Of a DNA stretch of 64,000 nt, positions 55,972 to 64,000 are shown one piece after another. The stretch spans positions 2,951,001 to 3,015,000 of the forward strand of contig CP065014.1 in the NCBI GenBank assembly GCA_016700335.1, in the 5' to 3' direction. Within the stretch, counting starts at the first letter, position 1; every line of letters starts with the position of its first letter. The notes under the pieces are model-generated. The model was not told the origin of the DNA. It searched no databases and saw only the letters and a list, made by a program, of their open reading frames with translations. A program made the position numbers and the translations under genes. This DNA is from Chlorobiota bacterium (lineage in GTDB: Bacteria; Bacteroidota; Ignavibacteria; OLB7).

Positions 55972-56235
55972 TTATTTATTTCGAATAATCCCAATAAATC
56001 TCAATGCTATAATTAGTGCAATTGCTCCACCTACACCTACACCAAAATACTCCCAATTAAATCCTTTTTCAACATTAAAATGAAAATATTTTTCTGCTGC
56101 CCAATGTCCTAATGCAGCCCCTGCAATACCCAAGAATATATTCCATAAACAACCAAGTTGATTACTTGTTTTTGTAATTATAGTTGAAACCCAACCAATG
56201 AGACCACCTACTACTATTGTTGCTAAAAATCCCAT
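55972..56235 (-). CDS. GlsB/YeaQ/YmgE family small membrane protein
   Basis: This 87-residue protein has three TM segments and the Gly-rich helix-packing pattern of the transglycosylase-associated (GlsB/YeaQ) family: ATIVVGGLIGWVSTIITKTS, then LWNIFLGIAGAALGHWAAEK and GVGVGGAIALIIALRFIG. Members are linked to stress responses, but the mechanism is not known. It is monocistronic by layout. Confidence 0.85.
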   Translation of the reverse strand: MGFLATIVVGGLIGWVSTIITKTSNQLGCLWNIFLGIAGAALGHWAAEKYFHFNVEKGFNWEYFGVGVGGAIALIIALRFIGIIRNK

Positions 56236-56550
56236 AATTTAATAAATTTAAAACAAATATATTTATATGCAAAGTTAAGAATGTAATTGAATGTTTTGAG
56301 AAAAGTTTTAATTAAAATTACATTTGCTTAAATTAATAATTTGCAGTAAAAACTAAATAGATAAACTCTTTAATTTTAATTTTAATTTTTTTTTGATATT
56401 AGGGAATTAATAATGTTAGCGATTTTTATTGGAGGGTTATTATTGATTTTTACAAATAAAATCAATTCTTGAAAAACTTTATTAAATTTATTGGTATTTC
56501 AAAGTTCTAAAAAATGGGATTAATAAATTTTAATATAATTATATTTATTA
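56236..56550. other. Intergenic region with no recognisable feature
   Basis: This 315-base A+T-rich gap lies between the small membrane protein gene and the cupin gene, both on the minus strand. No hairpin terminator or promoter motif stands out. Confidence 0.4.
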
Positions 56551-57141
56551 TTAAAAATATTGGTCTTGAAACATTGTTTGAATAATTCCAATACAACCAG
56601 TTTTTGTAAATGTTTCAACGTGAATATCTCCATCTTCTGTAACATTATAATCACCTTTTAACATTTCGATATTATCTGTTTGCAAATCACCTTCAAGTAC
56701 AAAAAAAGTTTCATATCCATTGTGTTTATGCCTTGGAGTTTTAGCACCTGGCAATAACTTAACCATCATGGTTATATAGCCAGTTTCTTTATTTAAATGC
56801 ATTGGTCTTATCGTTATTCCAGGAAACCCAGAATCAATCCATTCAATGTTCTCACCACGAAGAGGATAACTTATAATAGGGAATGAAATTCCATTTTCAA
56901 TTCTTCCTATTTCATTTAATATTTTTTCTTTTAATACTAATCTTGGTAAAGGCATCGATTCAGCAATTTCCTCAGCAAAAGAAGCAATATTTTCTGATTG
57001 AGTTTTAAACTCTATCATATCTATTTTTCCATCAATCAAATCTTGCTCAAATTGATATACTTCCTCAGAAGTCATTGCTCCAATAATGTATAAACTAATT
57101 CTATCTTTCATTTCTTCATTACTAAAAAGTTCGTCTGACAT
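56551..57141 (-). CDS. ChrR-like cupin anti-sigma factor
   Basis: This 196-residue protein has a helical N-terminal domain (MKDRISLYIIGAMTSEEVYQ) like the sigma-binding part of ChrR, and a C-terminal cupin domain with metal-binding residues (AKTPRHKHNGYETFFVLEGD at about residues 134-153). The HxxxCxxC zinc motif of classical ZAS anti-sigmas is not present, so sigma binding may not need zinc. It is 13 bases downstream of the sigma factor gene and surely cotranscribed, the usual ECF/anti-sigma order. It probably releases the sigma factor in response to an oxidant or ligand sensed by the cupin. Confidence 0.8.
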   Translation of the reverse strand: MSDELFSNEEMKDRISLYIIGAMTSEEVYQFEQDLIDGKIDMIEFKTQSENIASFAEEIAESMPLPRLVLKEKILNEIGRIENGISFPIISYPLRGENIEWIDSGFPGITIRPMHLNKETGYITMMVKLLPGAKTPRHKHNGYETFFVLEGDLQTDNIEMLKGDYNVTEDGDIHVETFTKTGCIGIIQTMFQDQYF

Positions 57142-57154
57142 CTTTTTTCTAAAA

Positions 57155-57754
57155 TTAAAAATCTTGTGAATAATTTTTTAGATGATTTCTTAATGCAATA
57201 ATTCCAGTTCTAATCCTAGTTTTTATTGTTCCTAATGGGTTACCAGTAATAGCAACAATTTCATAATGAGTATAACCCATAATAAATGACATATAAATCA
57301 AATCTCTTTGCTCAATTGGTAACTTATTCAATGCAACATAAATATTTTGATTTGCCTCGTTATTTTCTATTTCAGTAGATACATTATTATAAGAAAGTTC
57401 TTTTGAATTAGTCAAAAATGAATCTGAGTCATCTAATGAAAAAGCTTCTTCCTTTTTTTGTTTATTTCTTTTTGAACGTAGATAATCAACTGCTTTATTA
57501 CGTGAAATTCTAATTATCCAAGCTTTGGCTGAGCCTAACAACTCATTATAAGATTCAGCATTTTTCCAAATGAGAATAAACACTTCTTGTAATATATCTT
57601 CAGCTTCATCCGTATTACGAACAATTGCAGTTATCACTCCATAACTCAAACGAGAATATTTATTATAAAGTGATTCTATAGCACCTAGCTTCTTTTCACC
57701 AACAGCTTGTATTAAATCTGAATCTGAGTTATACAATTTTTTATGCTCATCCAT
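57155..57754 (-). CDS. ECF sigma factor (RpoE/SigK type)
   Basis: This is a 199-residue sigma-70 family protein. Region 2 is AIESLYNKYSRLSYGVITAI, followed by DEAEDILQEVFILIWKNAES and AWIIRISRNKAVDYLRSKRN. Region 4 is LNKLPIEQRDLIYMSFIMGY then THYEIVAITGNPLGTIKTRI, the helix-turn-helix for the -35 element. The partner anti-sigma is the next gene. The divergent DUF4331 gene 310 bases away is a plausible target, as these families often occur together, but the sequence does not prove it. Confidence 0.93.
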   Translation of the reverse strand: MDEHKKLYNSDSDLIQAVGEKKLGAIESLYNKYSRLSYGVITAIVRNTDEAEDILQEVFILIWKNAESYNELLGSAKAWIIRISRNKAVDYLRSKRNKQKKEEAFSLDDSDSFLTNSKELSYNNVSTEIENNEANQNIYVALNKLPIEQRDLIYMSFIMGYTHYEIVAITGNPLGTIKTRIRTGIIALRNHLKNYSQDF

Positions 57755-57759
57755 AAATG

Positions 57760-57767
57760 CAAAAATA
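57760..57767 (-). promoter_or_regulatory. Candidate -7 box, possibly leaderless, for the ECF sigma gene
   Basis: The minus strand reads TATTTTTGCATTT directly before the ATG at 57754. If used as a -7 box, transcription would begin at or within a few bases of the start codon. Same motif as upstream of tuf and atpZ. Confidence 0.4.
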
Positions 57768-58062
57768 TAACTAGAAACTTAAATTAACTATATTAATAAT
57801 TACTATAACGTATAAATTTTTCAATTGGATTTATTATAAAAAACAAAATTGGAAATTTAATTATTTTAATTTTAAACGTTCTATGTATAAGCAATTGTTT
57901 GAGTTAACATATTTAATCAAAAAAATAAAATTGTTAAATCCAAAGCGGAATGATTATCGTAATGCACTTTGTAATAGTATTAAATTTAAAAAAATAGCTT
58001 TAATTATCTTACTATTATAAAATGTTCAAATTATTAATCTTTAATCAATTTTTATTGTTAAA
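57768..58062. other. Divergent intergenic region between the sigma gene and the DUF4331 gene
   Basis: About 300 bases of A+T-rich DNA. It must hold the promoter of the DUF4331 gene, but I see no TAnnTTTG match close to 58063. No other feature found. Confidence 0.4.
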
Positions 58063-60153
58063 ATGAAACAAACAAACAATTTAAGAAGTAAAAGTTTATG
58101 GGCAATTGTATGTACAACAGCATGCATGTTCGTTTTCAATGCTTTTGGAAGTAGTCACCGAGAAGCTCCATTGATAAGCAATGATGCTTTAGCGGACAAT
58201 ACAGACCTTTATGCCTTCAGATCTCCAGATGATCCAAACATGGTTTCAATCATTGCAAACTACATTCCTTTTGAATTACCAGAAGGTGGACCTAATTACT
58301 CTTCATTTGGTGAAAATATCCGTTATGAAATACATATTGATAACGATGCCTCAAAAAAAGGTGATGAGATTACTTACAGATTCACATTTTCTAAAATGAA
58401 CGAAGATCCATCTACTTTTTTTAATATTAGATTAGGTAAACAAAATTTAAAAACTTCATACATGTGTGAAAAAAGTACTGATGGTGGAAAAACATTTTCT
58501 ACGATTATTACTAATGGTGTAGTTCCTCCACCAAATATTGGACCTCGATCAATTGAAGGTGGAGCTGGTTTGAATAAACCTTATTCTCAATTAATGAAGG
58601 ACGCAATTACAAAAGCTTCTTCTGGAGAGACTATTTTTTGTGGACCTGTAGATGATCCATTTTTTGTTGACTTAGGTGGAATTTTTGATTTAGGTCAAAC
58701 TCGAGTTAAAGGTACTGGTGGTGCAAATGAACCTCGTGATGGCGTTGCTGGATTTAACTGCCATACTATATCTTTAAAAGTACCTATAAATATGCTTCAA
58801 AAAAACGGCAAGAATGTATCTGAATCAAAAAATATCTTAGACGGCGATTTTGTTATAGGTGTATGGGCTTCTGCTTCTAGACCTCAAATTACAACTTTAT
58901 CTATGGATGGAAGTGGTAACAAGCCAACAACATCTGGAAATTGGGTTCAGGTTTCTCGTTTAGGTATGCCATTAACTAATGAAGCAGTTATTCCTATTGG
59001 TGATAAAGATAAATGGAATGCAATTACTCCTTATGATGCAAATGAAGGTACATTTGGTAAATACTTTGTTAACCCAGAGTTAGCTCTTTATATGGATGAT
59101 AGTCAGTTTGGTGGTGCTGTTCCAGCTATGAAAGACCTAAGAATTCAATCAAAATCTTTGGGATCTTATGATTTTAGAAATGGGAAAGATGGATTGTACG
59201 GATTGTTAGCAACTAATGGAGGTAAAGGTACAGCACTTGATACAGCTTCTTTTGGAAAGATTCTTTTACAGAAATCTTCACCTCGTTCAGTTGATTTACT
59301 CCCTATATTTTATACAGGAGTTCCAAACATTGCACCTTATCAATTGGCAACAGGAAAAAATGGAAATCCTTTAGCTATTGGAAAACCATTTATTAATAAT
59401 TTTCTTCCAACATTAGGTGATGAGTTAAGGTTAAATATGGCAACTCCAGTAACACCAAGAGATAGCAAAGATTTTAGCTCAGAAGGAATTATTGCAGCTG
59501 CTGTTTTAGGATTGACAGATTCACGTTTTAATGCTAATACTGATCTTCAAGCAATTCCTAATATGGATGGCTTCCCAAATGGAAGAAGACTTGAAGATGA
59601 CGTAACAAGAATTGAACTTCAAGCAGTAAGTGGGGTTGCTTTAGCAGCAATTGGATTATGGTATGATGATTATTCTACTGGAAGCCCAGTTACTCCAAAA
59701 CTTTTAGGTGTTCTTGGTTATAAAGCTGGTCCAGAAAAAAATGATATGCTTTTCTCAAACATGTTCCCTTATATGGCAGAACCTCATCGTGGATTTGATT
59801 ATACTAAGAAACTTACTAGTGATGTAAATCTTCGTGATGATGATCAAAAAGGATCTGCAAATGCTATTGGAATGGCTTCACCGAATGGATTTTTCTTAGG
59901 TCAAAATTATCCAAATCCTATAACAAAAGCAACCACAATACAATTTCATTTAGCATCTTCTTCTAATGTTTCAGTAGTAATGTTTGACGAACTTGGAAAA
60001 GAAGTTTCATTTGTTTATAATGGTTTTTCTGAAAGAGGAGATCATAAAATTCAATGGACTCCAGATTCAAATACACCTGTTGGAAATTACATAGCAGTTT
60101 TAAAAATTAACGGAGAAAATAGTTCTTCAATGAAAGTTAAAGTTGTTAAGTAA
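58063..60153 (+). CDS. DUF4331 protein with T9SS sorting domain
   Basis: This is a 696-residue secreted protein. The signal peptide covers SLWAIVCTTACMFVFNAFGS. The mature part opens with the DUF4331 hallmark SSHREAPLISNDALADNTDL, then YAFRSPDDPNMVSIIANYIP and FGENIRYEIHIDND. Later GVAGFNCHTISLKVPINML, FVIGVWASASRP and DDVTRIELQAVSGVAL are family-typical. The end is a T9SS sorting domain (FFLGQNYPNPITKATTIQFH to VKVVK). The function of DUF4331 is unknown; genes for it often neighbour ECF sigma/anti-sigma pairs and TPR proteins, as here. Confidence 0.9.
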   Translation: MKQTNNLRSKSLWAIVCTTACMFVFNAFGSSHREAPLISNDALADNTDLYAFRSPDDPNMVSIIANYIPFELPEGGPNYSSFGENIRYEIHIDNDASKKGDEITYRFTFSKMNEDPSTFFNIRLGKQNLKTSYMCEKSTDGGKTFSTIITNGVVPPPNIGPRSIEGGAGLNKPYSQLMKDAITKASSGETIFCGPVDDPFFVDLGGIFDLGQTRVKGTGGANEPRDGVAGFNCHTISLKVPINMLQKNGKNVSESKNILDGDFVIGVWASASRPQITTLSMDGSGNKPTTSGNWVQVSRLGMPLTNEAVIPIGDKDKWNAITPYDANEGTFGKYFVNPELALYMDDSQFGGAVPAMKDLRIQSKSLGSYDFRNGKDGLYGLLATNGGKGTALDTASFGKILLQKSSPRSVDLLPIFYTGVPNIAPYQLATGKNGNPLAIGKPFINNFLPTLGDELRLNMATPVTPRDSKDFSSEGIIAAAVLGLTDSRFNANTDLQAIPNMDGFPNGRRLEDDVTRIELQAVSGVALAAIGLWYDDYSTGSPVTPKLLGVLGYKAGPEKNDMLFSNMFPYMAEPHRGFDYTKKLTSDVNLRDDDQKGSANAIGMASPNGFFLGQNYPNPITKATTIQFHLASSSNVSVVMFDELGKEVSFVYNGFSERGDHKIQWTPDSNTPVGNYIAVLKINGENSSSMKVKVVK

Positions 60154-60180
60154 ATAAACTATTATAATCTTATAATTTGA

Positions 60181-60235
60181 TTTACCGAATTAATGAAGGG
60201 CTATTTTTAATCTAAGTAGCCCTTTATTCGGTAAA
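60181..60235 (+). terminator. Long hairpin terminator after the DUF4331 gene
   Basis: A two-part stem, TTTACCGAAT with ATTCGGTAAA enclosing AAGGGCTA with TAGCCCTT, lies 28 bases after the stop. Confidence 0.75.
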
Positions 60236-60286
60236 TAATTTAGACTTCAAAATCGATTAAAAATCTTTACACATCAAATTATTTCA

Positions 60287-61525
60287 ATGAACTCAATTAA
60301 TAAACTAATATTCTTTTTTTTATTTGCAATTATTTTACTTCAATCATGTAAAGATGGTTCGATTAAATCAAATAACAAAATAGAAATTCCAATTTTATTA
60401 GACAGGTCTTCTAGTTTTTCACAAAAAGAATTTCTTGTTGTCAAAAAAAAGTACGAAGAATTAACTAACAAAATCAAAAACAATCCTGAAAAACCTGAAT
60501 CTTATACATTACTTGCTCAGCTTTTTATAAATGAAGCTAGAATTACTGGTAAGCATCATGAATACATTCCATCATGTATGAAATTATTAAACAAATCTTT
60601 GGAGCTTGATTCTACAAACTTTAATGCCAAAATTACTAAAGCCTCAGTCCTTATGACCCTTCATAAATTCAATGATGCAAAGACTTTAGCAGAAGAAGCA
60701 ATTAAATTAAATGGATACAGTTCCTTTGGTTATGGAGTTTTAGTTGATGCATTAGTAGAGACTGGCGATTATAAAAAAGCTGTTGAAATTTGTGATAAAT
60801 TGAATATGATAAAACCAGATTTACGTTCTTATAGCAGAGCTTCTTATTTACGAGAAATTAATTGTGATTTTAAAGGAGCTATTGAAGCCATGGAACTTGC
60901 CGCTGATGCAGGTGCCTCTGGTGCTGAAGATAGAGCTTGGGCTCTTTTTCAATTAGGAAATTTGTATGTTAAAGAAAATAAAATAGATACTGCTCAATTT
61001 ATATTTAAAGGAATTCTTGAAGAAAGACCATCTTATGCATTTGCTTTTTTAGGTCTTGCTGATGTAGCAATTTATAAAAAAGATTTTTCAACTGCTTTAG
61101 AACTCTTAATAAAAGCAATTCAATTATCTCCAGAACATATTTTTTCAGAGCGATTAACCGAGGTTTATTCTAAATTGAATGATACTTTTGGAGCTAAGCT
61201 TATGTTAGATAAAACTATTGTAGCTTTTGAGATTCACCAAAAAGATGGTTGGAATATAGATAGGGAATATGCTAACTTTTGCTTAAAACAAAATTATAAA
61301 TTAGTGGAAGCTTTAACTTTAGCTAAAAAAGACTATCTTTCTAGACCAGAGAATGTTGACGCTCAAACAACTTATGCATGGGCTCTAGTTTCTAATAATA
61401 GATTAGATGAGGCTAAAATTATAATTGATAAGTCATTTATAACTTGTAAAAATAATAACCAATTATTAATTATAAAGTCTTTATTACAATCCAAACTTAA
61501 TCAAAAAAATAAATTCATTTCATGA
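60287..61525 (+). CDS. TPR-repeat lipoprotein
   Basis: This 412-residue protein starts with a lipoprotein signal peptide (NKLIFFFLFAIILLQSCKDG, lipobox LQSC with Cys21). At least eight TPR-like helical pairs follow (PESYTLLAQLFINEARITGK, NFNAKITKASVLMTLHKFND, AWALFQLGNLYVKENKIDTA, AFLGLADVAIYKKDFSTALE). It is probably anchored in a membrane facing the periplasm and serves as a protein-interaction scaffold. Its TGA stop overlaps the ATG of the next gene (ATGA at 61522-61525), so the two are translationally coupled. Confidence 0.85.
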   Translation: MNSINKLIFFFLFAIILLQSCKDGSIKSNNKIEIPILLDRSSSFSQKEFLVVKKKYEELTNKIKNNPEKPESYTLLAQLFINEARITGKHHEYIPSCMKLLNKSLELDSTNFNAKITKASVLMTLHKFNDAKTLAEEAIKLNGYSSFGYGVLVDALVETGDYKKAVEICDKLNMIKPDLRSYSRASYLREINCDFKGAIEAMELAADAGASGAEDRAWALFQLGNLYVKENKIDTAQFIFKGILEERPSYAFAFLGLADVAIYKKDFSTALELLIKAIQLSPEHIFSERLTEVYSKLNDTFGAKLMLDKTIVAFEIHQKDGWNIDREYANFCLKQNYKLVEALTLAKKDYLSRPENVDAQTTYAWALVSNNRLDEAKIIIDKSFITCKNNNQLLIIKSLLQSKLNQKNKFIS

Positions 61526-61968
61526 AATTTATAATCATTTTTTTAATTTTAATTGGATGCTTTAACTCAATTTATGCTCATGACATACATATAAGTTATT
61601 GCCATGCAAATCTTACTTCCAAGAGCTTTATTGGTAAAGTAGTAGTGTATAAAGATGATTACATTAAGTCAAAATCAAAATTCAATTCAGAAGTAAATAA
61701 CATCCAATTTTTCAAACATTTCTTTGGCATTTCTGCTAATCAGAATTATACTGAACTTACGAATATTAAATGTGGTGAAGACAATTCAACTATTTGGTTT
61801 GAGTTTTCATTTACTTCAGTAAGCAAAATTAATAAACTAATAATTGTAAATAAATTATTGTTTAATCTATATTCAGATCAAATGAATATGATGCAAGTTT
61901 CAAATAGTTCTAAAAATTATACTTCTATTTGTACAACCAAATCTCCCCTTATGAATATTATTCAATAA
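61522..61968 (+). CDS. DUF6702-like secreted protein
   Basis: This 148-residue exported protein has a signal peptide MKFIIIFLILIGCFNSIYAH with HDIHISYCHANL following, like the His-x-His start of DUF6702-type proteins. The rest alternates strands and turns (KSFIGKVVVYKDDYIKSKSK; NSTIWFEFSFTSVSKINKLI). It is translationally coupled to the TPR lipoprotein and followed by a HupE/UreJ-like membrane protein. Such pairs are common, and an export or metal-related role is only speculation. Confidence 0.6.
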   Translation: MKFIIIFLILIGCFNSIYAHDIHISYCHANLTSKSFIGKVVVYKDDYIKSKSKFNSEVNNIQFFKHFFGISANQNYTELTNIKCGEDNSTIWFEFSFTSVSKINKLIIVNKLLFNLYSDQMNMMQVSNSSKNYTSICTTKSPLMNIIQ

Positions 61969-61999
61969 ATATTCTCAAACCATTTTTAATTTTTTATCA

Positions 62000-62569
62000 A
62001 TGAATTTTCAACTATTTTTAAAGCTCGGATTTTATCATATTCTTGAAGGTTACGATCATTTACTTTTTTTAATTGGTTTGATTATTGTTGCTGATAAATG
62101 GAAGAACTTATTAACAATAATCTCAGCTTTTACAATTACACATTCCACAACCTTAATTTTAAGTGCATTAGGAATTTTATCACTTCCACCAATTCTTACT
62201 GAATCATTAATTGCAGCATCAATTTGTTATGTTGGAATTGAAAATGTAATTTCAGGAAACAAAAACAAAAGATGGCTTGTTGCTGGTTTGTTTGGGCTAA
62301 TTCATGGTGCTGGTTTTTCTGGACACCTAACTGATTTATTAAAAACGATGTTGAATGGTAGTGAGCTTTGGAGCACGCTAATGGGATTTAATATAGGAAT
62401 AGAACTTGGTCAATTATTAGTGATTATTGCAGTTTTTCCCATAATTTTTTTATTAAGGAAATTTATAAGTTCAAAAATTATTTATAATAATCTTATTAAT
62501 GAACTTTCTCGAGTTATAGCAGCAATAGGAGCAATATTATTGATTTTTAGAATATGGGAAATAAAGTAA
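62000..62569 (+). CDS. HupE/UreJ-family membrane protein
   Basis: This 189-residue protein has six or so TM helices and the HupE/UreJ motifs: LGFYHILEGYDHLLFLIGLI near the N-terminus (conserved His and Asp), FTITHSTTLILSALG, and LFGLIHGAGFSGHL with GFNIGIELGQLLVI. Characterised relatives transport nickel or cobalt. Others, like this one, sit in T9SS/DUF4331 neighbourhoods with unknown cargo. It is 31 bases after the DUF6702-like gene, so they form one operon. Confidence 0.85.
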   Translation: MNFQLFLKLGFYHILEGYDHLLFLIGLIIVADKWKNLLTIISAFTITHSTTLILSALGILSLPPILTESLIAASICYVGIENVISGNKNKRWLVAGLFGLIHGAGFSGHLTDLLKTMLNGSELWSTLMGFNIGIELGQLLVIIAVFPIIFLLRKFISSKIIYNNLINELSRVIAAIGAILLIFRIWEIK

Positions 62570-62711
62570 TATTTTTCACATTAAATTTATTTATAGGTAA
62601 AACATTTTATTATATTCTAAGGTAAATTATTGATTCTCTTTATTGAATTTTTAAGTTTATTTTACACTAATATTTTTTAATAATTTTCAAATAATATAAT
62701 AGAATTGTAAT

Positions 62712-64000
62712 ATGAAACTTTCATTCCATGGAGCTGCAAGAACTGTTACTGGATCAAAACATATTATTCACCTAAGTTCGGGTAAAAAAATATTATTAGA
62801 CTGCGGATTATTTCAAGGTATGGGTAAAGAAACTTTATGGTTAAATAAAGATTTTGGTTTTGACCCATCATTAATAGATTATGTAATTATTTCTCATGCA
62901 CATATAGATCACATTGGGTTATTACCAAAGTTAGTTAGAGAAGGCTTTAGTGGTCCTATTTTTTGCACAGAAGCTACAGAAGATTTAGCAAACATTATGT
63001 TAATTGATTCTGCTAGAATTCAAGAAGAAGATGCTAGACATATTAATAAGAAATTTGAAAATGAAAATAAGGTTCCCGTTAACCCTTTATATTCAGTCGA
63101 GGATGCTCAAAATGTTTTTCCCTTTTTTCAATCCATTGACTATAATACTCCAAAACAAATTGATGAAAATATAGAGCTTACTTATTCTGATTGTGGTCAT
63201 ATACTTGGAAGTGCTGCTGTAAATTTAAAAATTAAAGATAAAGGAAAAATTTCAAGAATATGTTTTAGTGGTGATATTGGAAGATATAGAGATATTATTT
63301 TGAGATCTCCAGATGTTTTCCCTCAAGCAGATTTCATTATCATGGAAAGTACGTATGGGGATAGAATTCATGATGATACCAAGCAAATAACAGAAGAATT
63401 GTTGGGTTACATTAAAAATACTTGTTTAAATAAAAAAGGTAAACTTATAATTCCTGCGTTTAGCATTGGTCGAACTCAAGAACTATTGTATGCTTTAAAC
63501 AGACTTGAAAATGAAGGAAGACTCCCAAATTTAAAATATTTTGTTGATAGCCCTTTGTCTATGAAAGCTACTCAAATTATTAAAGATCATCCAGAATGTT
63601 TTAATAAAAGTGTAAAGCATTTACTTAAAACTGATAACAATATATTCGGGTTTAGAGATTTGCATTTTATTGAAACAGTAGAAGAATCAAAAGCCTTAAA
63701 TCAAAGTAATGAGCCATGTGTAATTATATCTGCATCTGGTATGGCTGAAGCTGGTAGAGTTAAACATCATATAGAACACAATATTGATAATAATAGAAAT
63801 ACAATTTTAATAGTTGGTTATTGCGAGCCATTATCATTAGGTGGTAGGCTTTGTGCTGGTGCACCATATGTAAAAATTTATGGAGAAGAACACCAAGTAA
63901 AAGCTGATGTTGGTGTTATTAAAAGCATGAGTGCTCATGGAGATTACGACGACCTTTGCCAATGGTTAGCATGCCAAAATCCTCAAATTGTAAAAAAATT
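62712..64000 (+). CDS. Beta-CASP metallo-beta-lactamase RNA-processing enzyme (runs off window)
   Basis: The first 429 residues of an MBL/beta-CASP nuclease of the YsxA/CPSF-like family lie here. Metal-binding motif 2 is SHAHIDHIGLLP at about residues 62-73, motif 3 (DCGHILGSA) and motif 4 (FSGDIGR) follow, and the beta-CASP motifs A to C appear as MESTYGDR, FSIGRTQEL and SASGMAEAGR with a late SAHGDYDDL. The opening KLSFHGAARTVTGSKHIIHL is typical. It is probably an RNA endonuclease or exonuclease. The C-terminal RMMBL portion continues beyond base 64000. Confidence 0.92.
   Translation, partial: MKLSFHGAARTVTGSKHIIHLSSGKKILLDCGLFQGMGKETLWLNKDFGFDPSLIDYVIISHAHIDHIGLLPKLVREGFSGPIFCTEATEDLANIMLIDSARIQEEDARHINKKFENENKVPVNPLYSVEDAQNVFPFFQSIDYNTPKQIDENIELTYSDCGHILGSAAVNLKIKDKGKISRICFSGDIGRYRDIILRSPDVFPQADFIIMESTYGDRIHDDTKQITEELLGYIKNTCLNKKGKLIIPAFSIGRTQELLYALNRLENEGRLPNLKYFVDSPLSMKATQIIKDHPECFNKSVKHLLKTDNNIFGFRDLHFIETVEESKALNQSNEPCVIISASGMAEAGRVKHHIEHNIDNNRNTILIVGYCEPLSLGGRLCAGAPYVKIYGEEHQVKADVGVIKSMSAHGDYDDLCQWLACQNPQIVKK

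Overview
The window is about 70 percent A+T by eye and reads as the chromosome of a Bacteroidota/Chlorobiota-grade bacterium. Kapabacteria or Ignavibacteria-like lineages are my best guess, but no rRNA is present to settle it. The evidence is several secreted proteins ending in type IX secretion (T9SS) sorting domains, outer-membrane and ExbB/ExbD/TonB proteins, starts with no obvious Shine-Dalgarno sequence (some TTG), TATTTTTG-type -7 promoter boxes, and an ATP synthase cluster without beta and epsilon genes. No rRNA, tRNA or CRISPR array was seen.

Layout. 1-5.8 kb: the 5' part of tuf (minus strand), then plus-strand genes for an arsenosugar-type arsenite methyltransferase (arsM), a hotdog thioesterase, dapA, an Lgt-like protein, a PPC-domain protein and miaE. 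5.8-18.3 kb (minus): an outer-membrane barrel, a 1379-residue T9SS protein, a KirBac-type potassium channel, two TonB proteins with ExbD-ExbD-ExbB, a secreted gluzincin-like peptidase and a 3'-5' exonuclease. 18.4-22.4 kb (plus): trxB, a HemX/CcsA-like protein, hemA and an enoyl-CoA hydratase. 22.4-24.5 kb: a secreted hydrolase and a short delta-60-type repeat protein.

24.5-44.2 kb is an accessory region rich in wreckage. It holds T9SS-secreted proteins, a duplicated 227-bp leader/signal-peptide cassette, a Cys-rich secreted protein family with one intact and one broken copy, a queA 3' fragment, a signal peptide joined directly to a sorting-domain tail, a heptanucleotide tandem repeat reading into a split ECF-sigma-like gene, an IS1 remnant, and an IS481-like element with a nonsense codon. 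Next to these is a decayed restriction-modification gene beside an intact DNA methyltransferase, this pair being bracketed by roughly 190-bp imperfect direct repeats. At least a dozen in-frame stops or frameshifts fall here. I saw none in the core genes on either side, which argues for real decay rather than general sequencing error.

44.3-53.4 kb (minus): a PfkB sugar kinase, an MFS transporter and the ATP synthase cluster atpZ-atpI-atpB-atpE-atpF-atpH-atpA-[DUF4332 protein]-atpG. 54.2-62.6 kb: a DUF1501 T9SS protein, a GlsB/YeaQ membrane protein and an ECF sigma factor with its cupin (ChrR-like) partner. These are followed by a plus-strand group with a DUF4331 T9SS protein, a TPR lipoprotein, a DUF6702-like protein and a HupE/UreJ-like membrane protein. 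62.7-64 kb: the 5' part of a beta-CASP metallo-beta-lactamase RNA-processing enzyme.
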